Assembly: GCF_000292915.1 (NCBI RefSeq)
Contig: NC_018514.1
Span: forward strand, 434,001 to 498,000
Reading direction: 5' to 3'
Source: Burkholderia cepacia GG4
GTDB taxonomy: Bacteria; Pseudomonadota; Gammaproteobacteria; Burkholderiales; Burkholderiaceae
DNA: 64,000 bases
Made by a program: the position numbers and the translations under genes. How positions within the stretch are numbered: position 1 is the first letter of the stretch; the number at the start of each line of letters is the position of its first letter. This document shows, piece by piece, positions 33,909 through 42,194 of the stretch. The notes under the pieces were generated by a model. That model saw only the letters and a list, made by a program, of their open reading frames with translations. It was not told the DNA's origin and searched no databases.

Positions 33909-33948
33909 CACGGGCCGGATCGCCGCTTGAGCGGCCGTCCGGCCCGTG
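33909..33948. terminator. Bidirectional terminator between treA and oprB
   Basis: CACGGGCCGGA pairs with TCCGGCCCGTG (11 bp), with an inner GCCGCT / AGCGGC stem, giving a long hairpin between two convergent genes. The following bases on the plus strand are only TTGC, so termination may need Rho. Confidence 0.6.
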
Positions 33949-33964
33949 TTGCATGTGACGCGCG

Positions 33965-35452
33965 TCAGAACGAGATCGTCGTGCGCACGCCGACCACCGT
34001 TTCGTCGCCGATGCGCGCGCCGGCCACGTTCGGGTTCGGGATGCCGCCGCCCGGCCGGAAGAAGTGCTGCAGGTCGGCCTGCAACTGCCACCACGGCGTG
34101 ACCTGATACTGGTAGGTCGCCTCGATCACCGTCTCCGCGCGGCGCACCGGATAGCCGGGCGTCGTGTAGACCCCGGTGTCGCCGTCGAAGCCGCGCGCAT
34201 GCGAGCCGATCTTCGCGTAGCCGACCGCGATGCCGGCCGTATCGTTGTCGCGGCCCTTGAACGGCGCCTTGAGCGTCACGCCCGCATTCGCCGCGAAATC
34301 GACGATATTGCGATCGCCCGGTGCGCCCATCACGCGAGCGAACACGCCGACCGAGCGAGGGCTGTCTGCCGCCGGCCGCCACACCATCTGATCCGCGACC
34401 GCATAGAAACCGTAGTTGCCGCGATGCGTGGCGGGAATCCCGTTGCTCGCCGGATTCGCGAGCGACAGCCCGTCGGTGCCGGTGCGCGGATCGTCCGCGT
34501 GCTGCGACTGATACCAGAAGCCGAGCTTGTAGGTGCCGGGCAGGCCGGTCGGTTGCGGCGCTTTCGGGTCGGCGGGCGGCGCGTTCAGCGCGTATTGGAG
34601 TTCGCCGATCACGAACGCGCCGCTGCGCAGGTTGAAGTTGGTGCCGTGCGCGTTCAGCACTTGGGCGTCGCCGTCGCTGCGGCCGGCCGGGTTGCCGTCG
34701 AATACGCCGACCATCGCGGTCCACGCGTCAGCCGGTTTGACGCGCAGCCGCACGCCGAGCGACGACAACGGATACGCGGCGCCGCCGGCCGGCAGGTCGG
34801 TCGACGGCAGCACGGGCCAGCCGAACGTCGCGTTCATGAAGGTCGCCGCGTACTGGCTCACCATGAATTCCTGGTCGACACTCTGCTGGCCGACCTTCAC
34901 GTCGGCCTTGCCGTCGAGGAACGCCTGCTGGTACCAGAGCTCCCACAGGCGCGTGGTCGAATTCGCCTCGATACCGGTCGCCGTCTGCAGCGTCTGCAGG
35001 TAGCGCTGCGTGAGGTTGGTGCCGTGGATCTGCAGGGCCGACACGTTGAACGTGCCGCCGGGCAGCCCGATCGCCTTTTCCGTATCGACGTTGAAGCCGA
35101 ACTGGGTGAGACCCTGATACGCGCCGCCGCGCTGCGTGCCGCCTGCGGCGTTGTACAGGTACTCGCTGGTTTCCTGCAGGTTCAGCGTGACGCCGTGATC
35201 GCCGAGCACGTCGCGCAGGCCGCCCATGTTGCCGAGCAGGTTCGAGCGTTCCCAGAAACCGGTCGGAGCGGGCGCGGCAGCATCGGCGGCCGGTGCGGGG
35301 GCGGCAGTGTCGCTGGCGCCGGCCGCCGGCTCGGCAGCCGCGGTGGGCGCCGACGATTGTGCGAACGCGGGCGCGGCGGCGAGCGACAGCAGCAGCGTCG
35401 CGAGCGCGTCGAGGCGCGGTTTGCGCAGCGTGGGTTCGAAACGATTCCTCAT
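33965..35452 (-). CDS. oprB: Carbohydrate-selective porin, OprB family
   Basis: A 495-residue outer-membrane protein. Residues 1-31 form a signal peptide ending AAPAFAQ. An Ala/Pro-rich linker (to about residue 63) leads into the porin domain. The OprB pattern begins at FWERSNLLGNMGGLRDVLGD and continues with alternating aromatic strands; LWELWYQQAFLDGKADVKVGQQSVDQEF near residue 165 (in parts) is a family core. The C-terminal residue is Phe (TISF), as expected for barrel assembly. It takes up sugars across the outer membrane. A small membrane protein gene lies 111 bases upstream on the same strand. Confidence 0.92.
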   Translation of the reverse strand: MRNRFEPTLRKPRLDALATLLLSLAAAPAFAQSSAPTAAAEPAAGASDTAAPAPAADAAAPAPTGFWERSNLLGNMGGLRDVLGDHGVTLNLQETSEYLYNAAGGTQRGGAYQGLTQFGFNVDTEKAIGLPGGTFNVSALQIHGTNLTQRYLQTLQTATGIEANSTTRLWELWYQQAFLDGKADVKVGQQSVDQEFMVSQYAATFMNATFGWPVLPSTDLPAGGAAYPLSSLGVRLRVKPADAWTAMVGVFDGNPAGRSDGDAQVLNAHGTNFNLRSGAFVIGELQYALNAPPADPKAPQPTGLPGTYKLGFWYQSQHADDPRTGTDGLSLANPASNGIPATHRGNYGFYAVADQMVWRPAADSPRSVGVFARVMGAPGDRNIVDFAANAGVTLKAPFKGRDNDTAGIAVGYAKIGSHARGFDGDTGVYTTPGYPVRRAETVIEATYQYQVTPWWQLQADLQHFFRPGGGIPNPNVAGARIGDETVVGVRTTISF

Positions 35453-35563
35453 GTAGGCTCCATTATTCGATTGATTAGTTAGACTGAAGAAGTGAGGGTG
35501 TGACGCGATGGCGCAGGCGCGGGCGGCGCGTGGGCACGCGCCTGCTGCGCGCCGCGCCGCCGC

Positions 35564-35833
35564 TTACGGCAGCCAGCCGCCGACGCGCCACACCTGCATG
35601 AAGCCGAGGCGCGACGCGGCCGTGCACAGCAGCGCGACGAGCGCGATGGCGGCCGCCATCGCACCGATCAGCACGCAGTCGAGCGGGCGGGGCAGCGTCG
35701 GCACATGCGCGAGCGCCGCGCTTCGCCAGCTGGCGAGCGCATGAGCGAGCGGTGAAAGGGCCGAAACGAACGAGCGGTCGCACGCGAGGTGCACGAGTCG
35801 CTTGAGTCTGAGCGCGAACGATTGAAAGAACAT
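35564..35833 (-). CDS. Small membrane protein upstream of oprB
   Basis: An 89-residue ORF with one hydrophobic segment (VLIGAMAAAIALVALLCTA near residues 54-72) and a basic N-terminal part. A strong ribosome site, GGAGG, lies seven bases before the ATG, which is the main support. It is on the same strand as oprB, 111 bases upstream. I recognise no family. Confidence 0.5.
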   Translation of the reverse strand: MFFQSFALRLKRLVHLACDRSFVSALSPLAHALASWRSAALAHVPTLPRPLDCVLIGAMAAAIALVALLCTAASRLGFMQVWRVGGWLP

Positions 35834-36733
35834 GACGTTGCCTCCGTCCGGTCCGGCGCCTGCCGGACGACGTGATCGAGCGCGGGCGCGCGGCGCGGCC
35901 TGCGATCGGCGGTTGGAACGTAACGGAGCGTGCGACTGACGAACCGGCGATGGCCGGCCCGGGAGGAAGCGCGCTAACCCGACGAATGCGAGCTAGCGGC
36001 GAAAGACATGCGTCTGGCTGCTATCTCGCGATGGCTTGGCCGGCCTGGACCGGCATCGAACTGCAACTAGAGCATGCGTCCACGGAGGGACTCCCTTGAT
36101 GAATTGGGGCGGATTGTAGTCGCGAGCTTTGCTGCGGTGCAAGCAAAAAAGCATCGGCGTTGCGTGCATCCCACCGGCTGCGTCATGGCGGAACCGGCCG
36201 GCCGACCGGCGCTACGGCCGCCGCCGGCGCCCCGCGGGGACTGTTGCTTGCACGCATCGGTGGCGCGCGCCGGCTGGCGCGCTGAAAGGTTGCGGCGCGT
36301 CATTTCGGGCGCGAATCTTTCAGTGGCCGTGAACCCGAAAAAATATTCCGCCAACGGCGATTCAAAGGGTTGACTTCCTTTTCAGCCGGTCCATAGAATC
36401 CGCCATCTTCACTCTTGGGGCCGCCGCCTTGGACGCCTGCAGTAGTCGATCTTCGACCGAAATTTCCGCCTGAGCGACCGACGTCCGCGCCTCATCGAAG
36501 CCGCCGTTTGTCCCTCCAGGCAAACGGTGTGCGCAGCAGCATTTCGCAGTACCCCCTACGTGCACCCTGATTCGCGCCGGTTAGCGTGATGCGTTTTCGC
36601 ATGCGCCGCCCGGTTTCGCCGCCGCCCCGGTGCGCGGCCGCGTTCGCGCATGCATTTCGCCTGCGCCCGAACGACGGCCCGCGCGCCGTGCGGTGGCCAA
36701 CCGTGTTCTCCGGAACACCGCACAGGAGCCGCC
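35834..36733. other. Long region without a supported gene
   Basis: About 900 bases upstream of the short ORFs that precede the NRAMP-type gene. All ORFs here lack ribosome sites and family features and look like random open frames. No clear promoter, repeat or RNA structure was recognised. A moderately AT-rich patch lies at 36110-36160 and another at 36340-36400. Confidence 0.4.
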
Positions 36734-36820
36734 ATGAACGACAGTGACAGTTGTCCCTTATGCCCGTTGCAGCAACAGACCCTTTTGAACCCGGGTCGCA
36801 GGGACATTCCGGCCGACTAG
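36734..36820 (+). CDS. Short leader-like ORF 1 (28 residues) with CxxC
   Basis: A 28-residue peptide beginning MNDSDSCPLCPLQQQ. AGGAG (36724-36728) lies five bases before the ATG, a clearly better site than background. The early acidic residues and the CPLCP motif are notable. It is on the same strand as, and 322 bases upstream of, the NRAMP-type gene. A regulatory leader peptide is the favoured reading; it is too short to be compared with a family. Confidence 0.45.
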   Translation: MNDSDSCPLCPLQQQTLLNPGRRDIPAD

Positions 36821-36903
36821 CCTGACACGTCGTTCAGGCCCCGGACTGGCCCCGCGCCCACCACGCGGCCGGCACGCATGCCGTCGCCGCCAGGAGCCAG
36901 ACC

Positions 36904-37041
36904 ATGAACTTCGGCCTTCTGCTGTCGAATCTTCCGCACGTTGCGGATGCGCGTCCGCACTACGACGCGATGCTGATGCTCGACGCCCGTCCGCGGGTGT
37001 TCTCCCGCCTGTTGAAACAGTTGAAATCGTTGTTCCACTGA
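36904..37041 (+). CDS. Short leader-like ORF 2 (45 residues) upstream of the NRAMP-type gene
   Basis: A 45-residue peptide, MNFGLLLSNLPHVADARPHY at the start and LLKQLKSLFH at the end, with AGGAG (36890-36894) nine bases before the ATG. The stop lies 101 bases before the transporter start. The basic amphipathic C-terminus is unlike a random frame. With ORF 1 it forms a tandem pair, which suggests a regulatory leader region. An independent small-protein role is possible. Confidence 0.5.
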   Translation: MNFGLLLSNLPHVADARPHYDAMLMLDARPRVFSRLLKQLKSLFH

Positions 37042-37142
37042 AGCGCCGAGCGCGCCTCGGCATGCGCTTGCGGCCCCGTTCCGCGCGCGTATACCAAGGT
37101 CACACGCTTACCGGATAAAAAACCAGCCGTACGGAATCCATC

Positions 37143-38789
37143 ATGTCCACGCCATCCAACGTCTCTCCACCGATCGCCGTCGAACGCAGCGCCGTGCTCG
37201 ACGAAGCCCACCTGGGTGATATCCGCGGTGCCCTCGGCACGATCGCGCATCACGACACAGCCGCGCGCGGCACGTGGTGGGCACGTCTGCGCACACTGCT
37301 CGCGATCATCGGCCCCGGCCTCATCGTGATGGTCGGCGACAACGACGCCGGCGCCTTCGGCACCTACACGCAGGCGGGCCAGAACTACGGCACGACGCTG
37401 CTGTGGACGTTGCTGCTGCTTGTGCCGGTGCTGTACGTCAACCAGGAAATGGTGCTGCGCCTCGGCGCGGTCACCGGCGTCGGCCATGCGCGCCTGATCT
37501 TCGAGCGTTTCGGCAAGTTCTGGGGCGCGTTCAGCGTGATCGACCTGTTCCTGCTGAATGCGTTGACGATCGTCACCGAGTTCATCGGCATCACCTTCGT
37601 GCTGGCTTTCTTCGGGCTCCCGAAGATCGCGGGCGTGTGCGTGGCCGCCGCGTTGACGATGGCGGCGGTGAGTACCGGCGACTTCCGGCGTTTCGAGCGG
37701 TTCGCGATCGTGCTGTGCGTGCTGAGCCTGCTGCTCGTGCCCGTGCTCGTGTCGATCCACCCGCCGGTGGCGCAGATGTCGCGCGACTTCTTCGTGCCGA
37801 ACTGGCCCGCGCACGCGAAGCTGTCGGACGTGATGCTGCTCGTGATCGGCATCGTCGGTACGACGGTCGCGCCATGGCAGCTGTTCTTCCAGCAGAGCTA
37901 CGTGATCGACAAGCGCATCACGCCGCGCTTCATGAAGTATGAAAAGGTCGACCTGTGGATCGGCATCGCGTTCGTGCTGATCGGTGCGGTCGCGATGATC
38001 GGCTTCAGCGCCGCGCTGTTCGGCGGGCACCCGGAAGCAGGCAACTTCAGCGACGCAGGCGGCATCATCGCGGGCCTCGAGAAGTATGCGGGCCGCACGA
38101 GCGCGACGCTGTTCGCGGTTGCGCTGCTCGACGCGTGCATCATCGGCGCGGCGGCGGTGTCGCTGTCGACCGCGTACGCGATCGGCGACGTGTTCAAGAT
38201 CCGCCATTCGCTGCATCGCGGCGTGTCCGATGCGAAGGGCTTCTATCTGGTCTACTTCGGGATCGTCGCGGCCGCTGCCGCGCTCGTGCTGATCCCGGGC
38301 AGCCCGCTCGGCCTGCTGACCGAAGCCGTGCAGACGCTCGCCGGCGTGCTGCTGCCGAGCGCAACGGTGTTCCTGCTCGTGCTTTGCAACGATCGCCAGG
38401 TGCTCGGCCCGTGGGTCAACTCGACGAAGCTCAACGTGTTCACGGGCGCGGTGATCTGGGTGCTCGTGCTGCTGTCGATCATCCTGACCGCGTCGGTGAT
38501 GTATCCGGACATCAGCGGTGAAGCGATCGTCGACGTGCTGGTCGGCGGCACGGTGCTCGCGATCGTTGGTTATCTCGCGACGGTGCTGATCCGCCGCAAC
38601 AAGCGTGTCGTCGAGCCGGGCATCGATCGTTCGCTGCGCGCCACGTGGCGCATGCCGCCGCTCGACTCGCTCGAGCCGCAGAACATGACGGTCGCGACGC
38701 GGGTCTGGATGGCCGTGCTGCGCGGCTATCTGGTGATCGCGGTCGGCCTCGTGATCGTCAAGGTCGTGCAGATGACGCTGATGAAGTAA
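37143..38789 (+). CDS. NRAMP-related divalent metal transporter (possible Mg2+ type)
   Basis: A 548-residue protein with about 11 membrane segments and a roughly 40-residue cytosolic N-terminus. TM1 reads IVMVGDNDAGAFGTYTQAGQ in place of the DPGN metal site of Mn2+/Fe2+ NRAMPs, and TM6 reads GTTVAPWQLFF where the classical family has a Met-Pro-His. This pattern matches the NRAMP-related magnesium transporters (NRMT), so the metal is more likely Mg2+ than Mn2+, by inference. Two short ORFs precede it, and a strong terminator follows. Confidence 0.85.
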   Translation: MSTPSNVSPPIAVERSAVLDEAHLGDIRGALGTIAHHDTAARGTWWARLRTLLAIIGPGLIVMVGDNDAGAFGTYTQAGQNYGTTLLWTLLLLVPVLYVNQEMVLRLGAVTGVGHARLIFERFGKFWGAFSVIDLFLLNALTIVTEFIGITFVLAFFGLPKIAGVCVAAALTMAAVSTGDFRRFERFAIVLCVLSLLLVPVLVSIHPPVAQMSRDFFVPNWPAHAKLSDVMLLVIGIVGTTVAPWQLFFQQSYVIDKRITPRFMKYEKVDLWIGIAFVLIGAVAMIGFSAALFGGHPEAGNFSDAGGIIAGLEKYAGRTSATLFAVALLDACIIGAAAVSLSTAYAIGDVFKIRHSLHRGVSDAKGFYLVYFGIVAAAAALVLIPGSPLGLLTEAVQTLAGVLLPSATVFLLVLCNDRQVLGPWVNSTKLNVFTGAVIWVLVLLSIILTASVMYPDISGEAIVDVLVGGTVLAIVGYLATVLIRRNKRVVEPGIDRSLRATWRMPPLDSLEPQNMTVATRVWMAVLRGYLVIAVGLVIVKVVQMTLMK

Positions 38790-38815
38790 CGCCGTACGTC
38801 GTCATCACCAGGAGT

Positions 38816-38853
38816 ACGCACATGCCGGCCCGCGAGGCCGGCATGTGCGTTTA
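38816..38853 (+). terminator. Intrinsic terminator of the NRAMP-type gene
   Basis: A perfect 15-bp stem, ACGCACATGCCGGCC with GGCCGGCATGTGCGT, around a 5-base loop (38831-38835), followed by TTTA. It lies between the convergent transporter and LuxR genes and can serve both. Confidence 0.75.
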
Positions 38854-38872
38854 CGCGGGTACGCCGCGCGCG

Positions 38873-39781
38873 TCAGATCAGCTCGAGCTTCGACGTCAGG
38901 TACGTGAGCTGGATCCGGTTCGCGACGCCGAAGCGCTTGCGCAGTTTGCGCAGGTGATAGTCGACGTTGTGCGCGCTGGTGTCGAGGCGCCGGCCGATCT
39001 CCTTGTCGGACGCGCCTTCCGCGATACCCAGCAGCAGCTCCTGCTCGAACGGCGTGAGTCCGTTGACCGTGCGCTCGCGCGACGTCGCGATCAGTTGCGG
39101 CGATGCGAACTTGTGGACCGACAGCCCGATCGACAGCGCCTGTTCGATCGTCGCCGGCGTGATCCATTCGCGCGTGCGGCGCGGTGCGGTGAAGCTCATG
39201 AACGCATGCAGCCGCGTGCCGGGAATGGCCATCGAATACATGATGCCGCTGCACATGCCGTCGTCCTGCATCGTCTGCAGGAAACCGTCGAGCGCGGCCG
39301 GCGTCACGCACGGGCCGTCGTCGCGTTCGCGGTGTTCGCGGCGCAGTTGCTGCAGGTCCCACACGATCGGCATGTTGCACACGCGCGCGCCGAGCGTGCG
39401 CGGGTCGATGTCGTGATGGTTGTGCCGCACGTAGTCACCGCGATAGGTGGCCGGTGTGAACGCCTCGTGCAGGTAGAGACTCTCGACGCGCTCGCGCGAG
39501 AATTCGAGGGCGAAGTACGCGAACGTCGAGAAGCCCGTCAGGTGCAGCAGGCTGGCGACGATCCGGTTGCGCTCGGCGGTGCTCTGCGCGTGCGCGAGCG
39601 TATCGGCGACGCCGAGCTTCGGCGCGTTCGGTTGCACGACGTCGCCGCGCTTGACGTCGTCGCACCAGACGACCTGCACCGGGCGCGCTCTCGACGCGTC
39701 GGCACCGGCGGCCGTCCGCTGCGACGGACGGGACAACATGGTTGGGGCGACCGCTTCTTCATGCAATGCAATATCGGACAT
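38873..39781 (-). CDS. LuxR solo regulator 1 (autoinducer-binding type)
   Basis: A 302-residue LuxR-family regulator. Residues about 65-215 form an autoinducer-binding domain: the conserved Asp-Pro pair is in HHDIDPRTLG and the conserved Trp in MPIVWDL. Residues about 235-298 hold the helix-turn-helix (LTPFEQELLLGIAEGASDKE then LDTSAHNVDYHLRKLRKRF). The ATG at 39781 has GAGGGA upstream; a longer reading is possible. There is no luxI gene in the window, so it is a solo that must sense an AHL made elsewhere or another ligand. Confidence 0.85.
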   Translation of the reverse strand: MSDIALHEEAVAPTMLSRPSQRTAAGADASRARPVQVVWCDDVKRGDVVQPNAPKLGVADTLAHAQSTAERNRIVASLLHLTGFSTFAYFALEFSRERVESLYLHEAFTPATYRGDYVRHNHHDIDPRTLGARVCNMPIVWDLQQLRREHRERDDGPCVTPAALDGFLQTMQDDGMCSGIMYSMAIPGTRLHAFMSFTAPRRTREWITPATIEQALSIGLSVHKFASPQLIATSRERTVNGLTPFEQELLLGIAEGASDKEIGRRLDTSAHNVDYHLRKLRKRFGVANRIQLTYLTSKLELI

Positions 39782-39902
39782 GAGCCATCCCTCGGAATCG
39801 ACGCGCATCGCCTGGCGGCGGCCGTGTCGTGCACGGCGGCCGCGGCGGTGCGGTCGAGCATCGTTTTGATATGCGCCGATCGTCAGCCTGACCAAACGCG
39901 GG

Positions 39903-39921
39903 GGCATTGTACAAAAATGCC
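39903..39921. promoter_or_regulatory. Inverted repeat between the two LuxR solos
   Basis: GGCATT and AATGCC flank a 7-base spacer in the 280-base divergent region. TAATAT and TAATAC elements nearby (39932-39947) could be -10 sequences. It does not match a consensus lux box, so the binding protein is unknown. Confidence 0.35.
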
Positions 39922-40061
39922 GGTGTGCGCGTAATATGCCGTAATACTAATGCCGGCGAAAGGTTCATATTCGCGCGGATATAGAGACGACCAGAAAATC
40001 ATAAAGAAAAGACCAAATCGTGACGGGGCAGGTTCACATATTGGGAAAGGGTGGGCTCCTC

Positions 40062-40895
40062 ATGACATATGCTGACGACGCGCCACGCGTCGAGTGGTTC
40101 TCGCAAGCCGATATCGCGGCTGCCGCTGCTTATTCGAAAGAAATTCATCCAATCGAGCGCGATGTTTTTACCGGCATTCAAATCACGCCCGGTAAATCCG
40201 ACCCGACTCCTGTCGATTTCACGCAATGCCATGCCCGCTTGCGGCAAATCGGTTTCAGCACGCTCGGCTATGGCGCATACGAGATGATCGGGCGCCGGAT
40301 CCTGTGCGCGCATCTGCTGCGCGACCTCGCACCCGCGACGTTCATGCAACCGTATATAGAGGGCATGCTCTACGACAACGATCCGCGCTTCGCGCAGGTG
40401 CGCCAGAGCGGCTTTCCGGTCGCGTGGCGGCTCGACGAAATCGAAGCGGCCGCGCAGGGCAGCGGCGATCGCAAGGTGCTCGCGCTGGCGGGTCATCTGC
40501 GTGCGCACGCGATGAACAGCGGCGTGATCTTCAGCCTGTCGGCACCGCGGCTCGACCTGCGCGTCGCGGTGAACGTGACGTCGGAAACCCACGGCACCGA
40601 ATGGATCGACGATCGCGTGATGGGTGGTGCGCTGTCGGTGAGCCTCGCAGTGCATCGCGTCGCGTTGCCGTTTCTCGAGGCGCGCATCGCGCGCATGCGC
40701 GGCTTCGCGCTTGGCGACGAGCAGCAGCAGGTGCTCGAGCGTCTCGTGCACGGTCTGTCCGACCAGGAGATCGCGAGCGCGCTGCGCACTTCGCTGCACA
40801 AGGTCGGTCACCATATCCGTTCGCTCGAAAAACTCTTCAACGTACAGAACCGCGCGCAGCTCGCGTATCTCGCCGCACGTCGTCTGGAGTCCTGA
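40062..40895 (+). CDS. LuxR solo regulator 2 (autoinducer-binding type)
   Basis: A 277-residue LuxR-family regulator. The autoinducer-binding domain spans about residues 25-185; the Asp-Pro pair is in LYDNDPRFAQV and the conserved Trp in FPVAWRLDEI. The helix-turn-helix is at about 210-270 (LVHGLSDQEIASALRTS then KVGHHIRSLEKLF). The start is either the ATG at 40062 or a GTG at 40020, 14 codons upstream; neither ribosome site is decisive. It is divergent from solo 1, and the pair may cross-regulate. Confidence 0.83.
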   Translation: MTYADDAPRVEWFSQADIAAAAAYSKEIHPIERDVFTGIQITPGKSDPTPVDFTQCHARLRQIGFSTLGYGAYEMIGRRILCAHLLRDLAPATFMQPYIEGMLYDNDPRFAQVRQSGFPVAWRLDEIEAAAQGSGDRKVLALAGHLRAHAMNSGVIFSLSAPRLDLRVAVNVTSETHGTEWIDDRVMGGALSVSLAVHRVALPFLEARIARMRGFALGDEQQQVLERLVHGLSDQEIASALRTSLHKVGHHIRSLEKLFNVQNRAQLAYLAARRLES

Positions 40896-41131
40896 TCCCG
40901 TCTGTCCGCGCGGCGCCCGCCGCGCGATGGAAGCGGTTCCGGCGGAACGCGCGCGCAGGCGCCGCCGGGTTTCGTAGTCCGATCCGAGCGTGGCCGCAAA
41001 ACCGCGTGGACGCTACGAGGCGCGTCCCTTTTTGCGCCGTTTCGCGTCGCTACACTCGTCCCATTCAACGGTCCGCGCGACGCGGGGCATGACGGCCCGC
41101 GCGCGTCGGCGACAACGACAACGACAGCACG

Positions 41132-41960
41132 ATGGCAGCACCGAAGGCGCTCCCGCGCGACTGGCAGCGGATCTTTTCCGCTGGCCGCAGCGTGTCCGGG
41201 CGGCGTCTCGGGGCATCGCCGCGCGCCGACCTGTTTCTCGCCGCGTTCATCGTGTCGGTGGCTGCGCTGTTCATCCTGCCGCTGCCGCAGGCCGCGCTCG
41301 ACGGGATGATCTCGCTGAGCTGAACCTCGCCGCAAGCGTCGTGCTGCTGACGGTGTCGACCTATGTGCCGTCGGCGGTCAGCTTCTCGTCGTTTCCCGCG
41401 CTGCTGCTGTTCACCACGCTGTTCCGGCTCGCGCTGAACATCGCGTCGTGCAAGCTGATCCTGCTGCACGCGAACGCCGGCCACGTGATCGACGCGTTCG
41501 GGCGGCTCGTGGTCGGCAACAACGTCGTGGTGTTCCTCGTGATCGCCGTCGTGCAGTTCATCGTGATCGCGAAGGGCTCGGAGCGGGTCGCCGAAGTCGG
41601 TGCGCGCTTTTCGCTCGATGCGATGCCGGGCAAGCGGATGAGCATCCACGCGGACCTGCGTGCGGGCATCGTCAGCGCCGACGAAGCGCGCGAGCGCCGC
41701 GAAAAGCTCGAGCAGGAATCGTAGATGCACGGCGCGATGAAGTTCGTGAAGGGCGACGCGATCGCGGGCCTCGTGATCGCGTTCATCAACATCGTCGCGG
41801 GGATCGCGGTCGGCACGCTGATGCACGGGATGGACATCGGCAAGGCGCTGCAGCGCTACGCGATCCTGACGGTCGGCGACGGGATGGCGTCGTAGATTCC
41901 GTCGCTGCTGGTGTCGATCGCGGCGGGCATCGTGACGACGCGCGTCGCGTGTCGGGGTCG
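41132..41960 (+). pseudogene. Type III secretion export-gate protein SctV, N-terminal fragment with several lesions
   Basis: Three reading-frame pieces together match the N-terminal membrane domain of SctV/FlhA-type proteins. They show LFLAAFIVSVAALFILPLPQ, then SAVSFSSFPALLLFTTLFRL and VIDAFGRLVVGNNVVVFLVIAVVQF, then [21 protein letters not shown] and IPSLLVSIAAGIVTTRVA (all given in parts). A frameshift lies near 41320. TAG codons at 41722-41724 and 41893-41895 stand where the family has Gln. Homology stops near 41960, so the cytosolic domain is missing. The details fit the type III secretion branch (SFSSFPALLL) more than flagellar FlhA. Confidence 0.88.
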
Positions 41961-42194
41961 GAACACCGGATTGCGCCCGGTCCACCAATGCGCCGTGATG
42001 CGGACCTGTTTTCCGTCCGCCTGTTCGGCCGCACGCGGCGCTTGACGCTGGCTTTTTTCCGTTGCTGACCGGAATTCACCCATGAATTATTGCTGATTTA
42101 TTTCTTCGTAATATGGCTCGACCGTCAGCCGGACGGCGGGCCGCGAGGTTGCGCCGAGGGTGACGGAACAGGTCAACAGGGGCGAACAAATCAA

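Noticed and set aside
36758..37063. A 101-residue minus-strand ORF over the short leader ORFs
   Set aside because: It has no ribosome site and an Arg-rich random composition. The plus-strand short ORFs have good sites.
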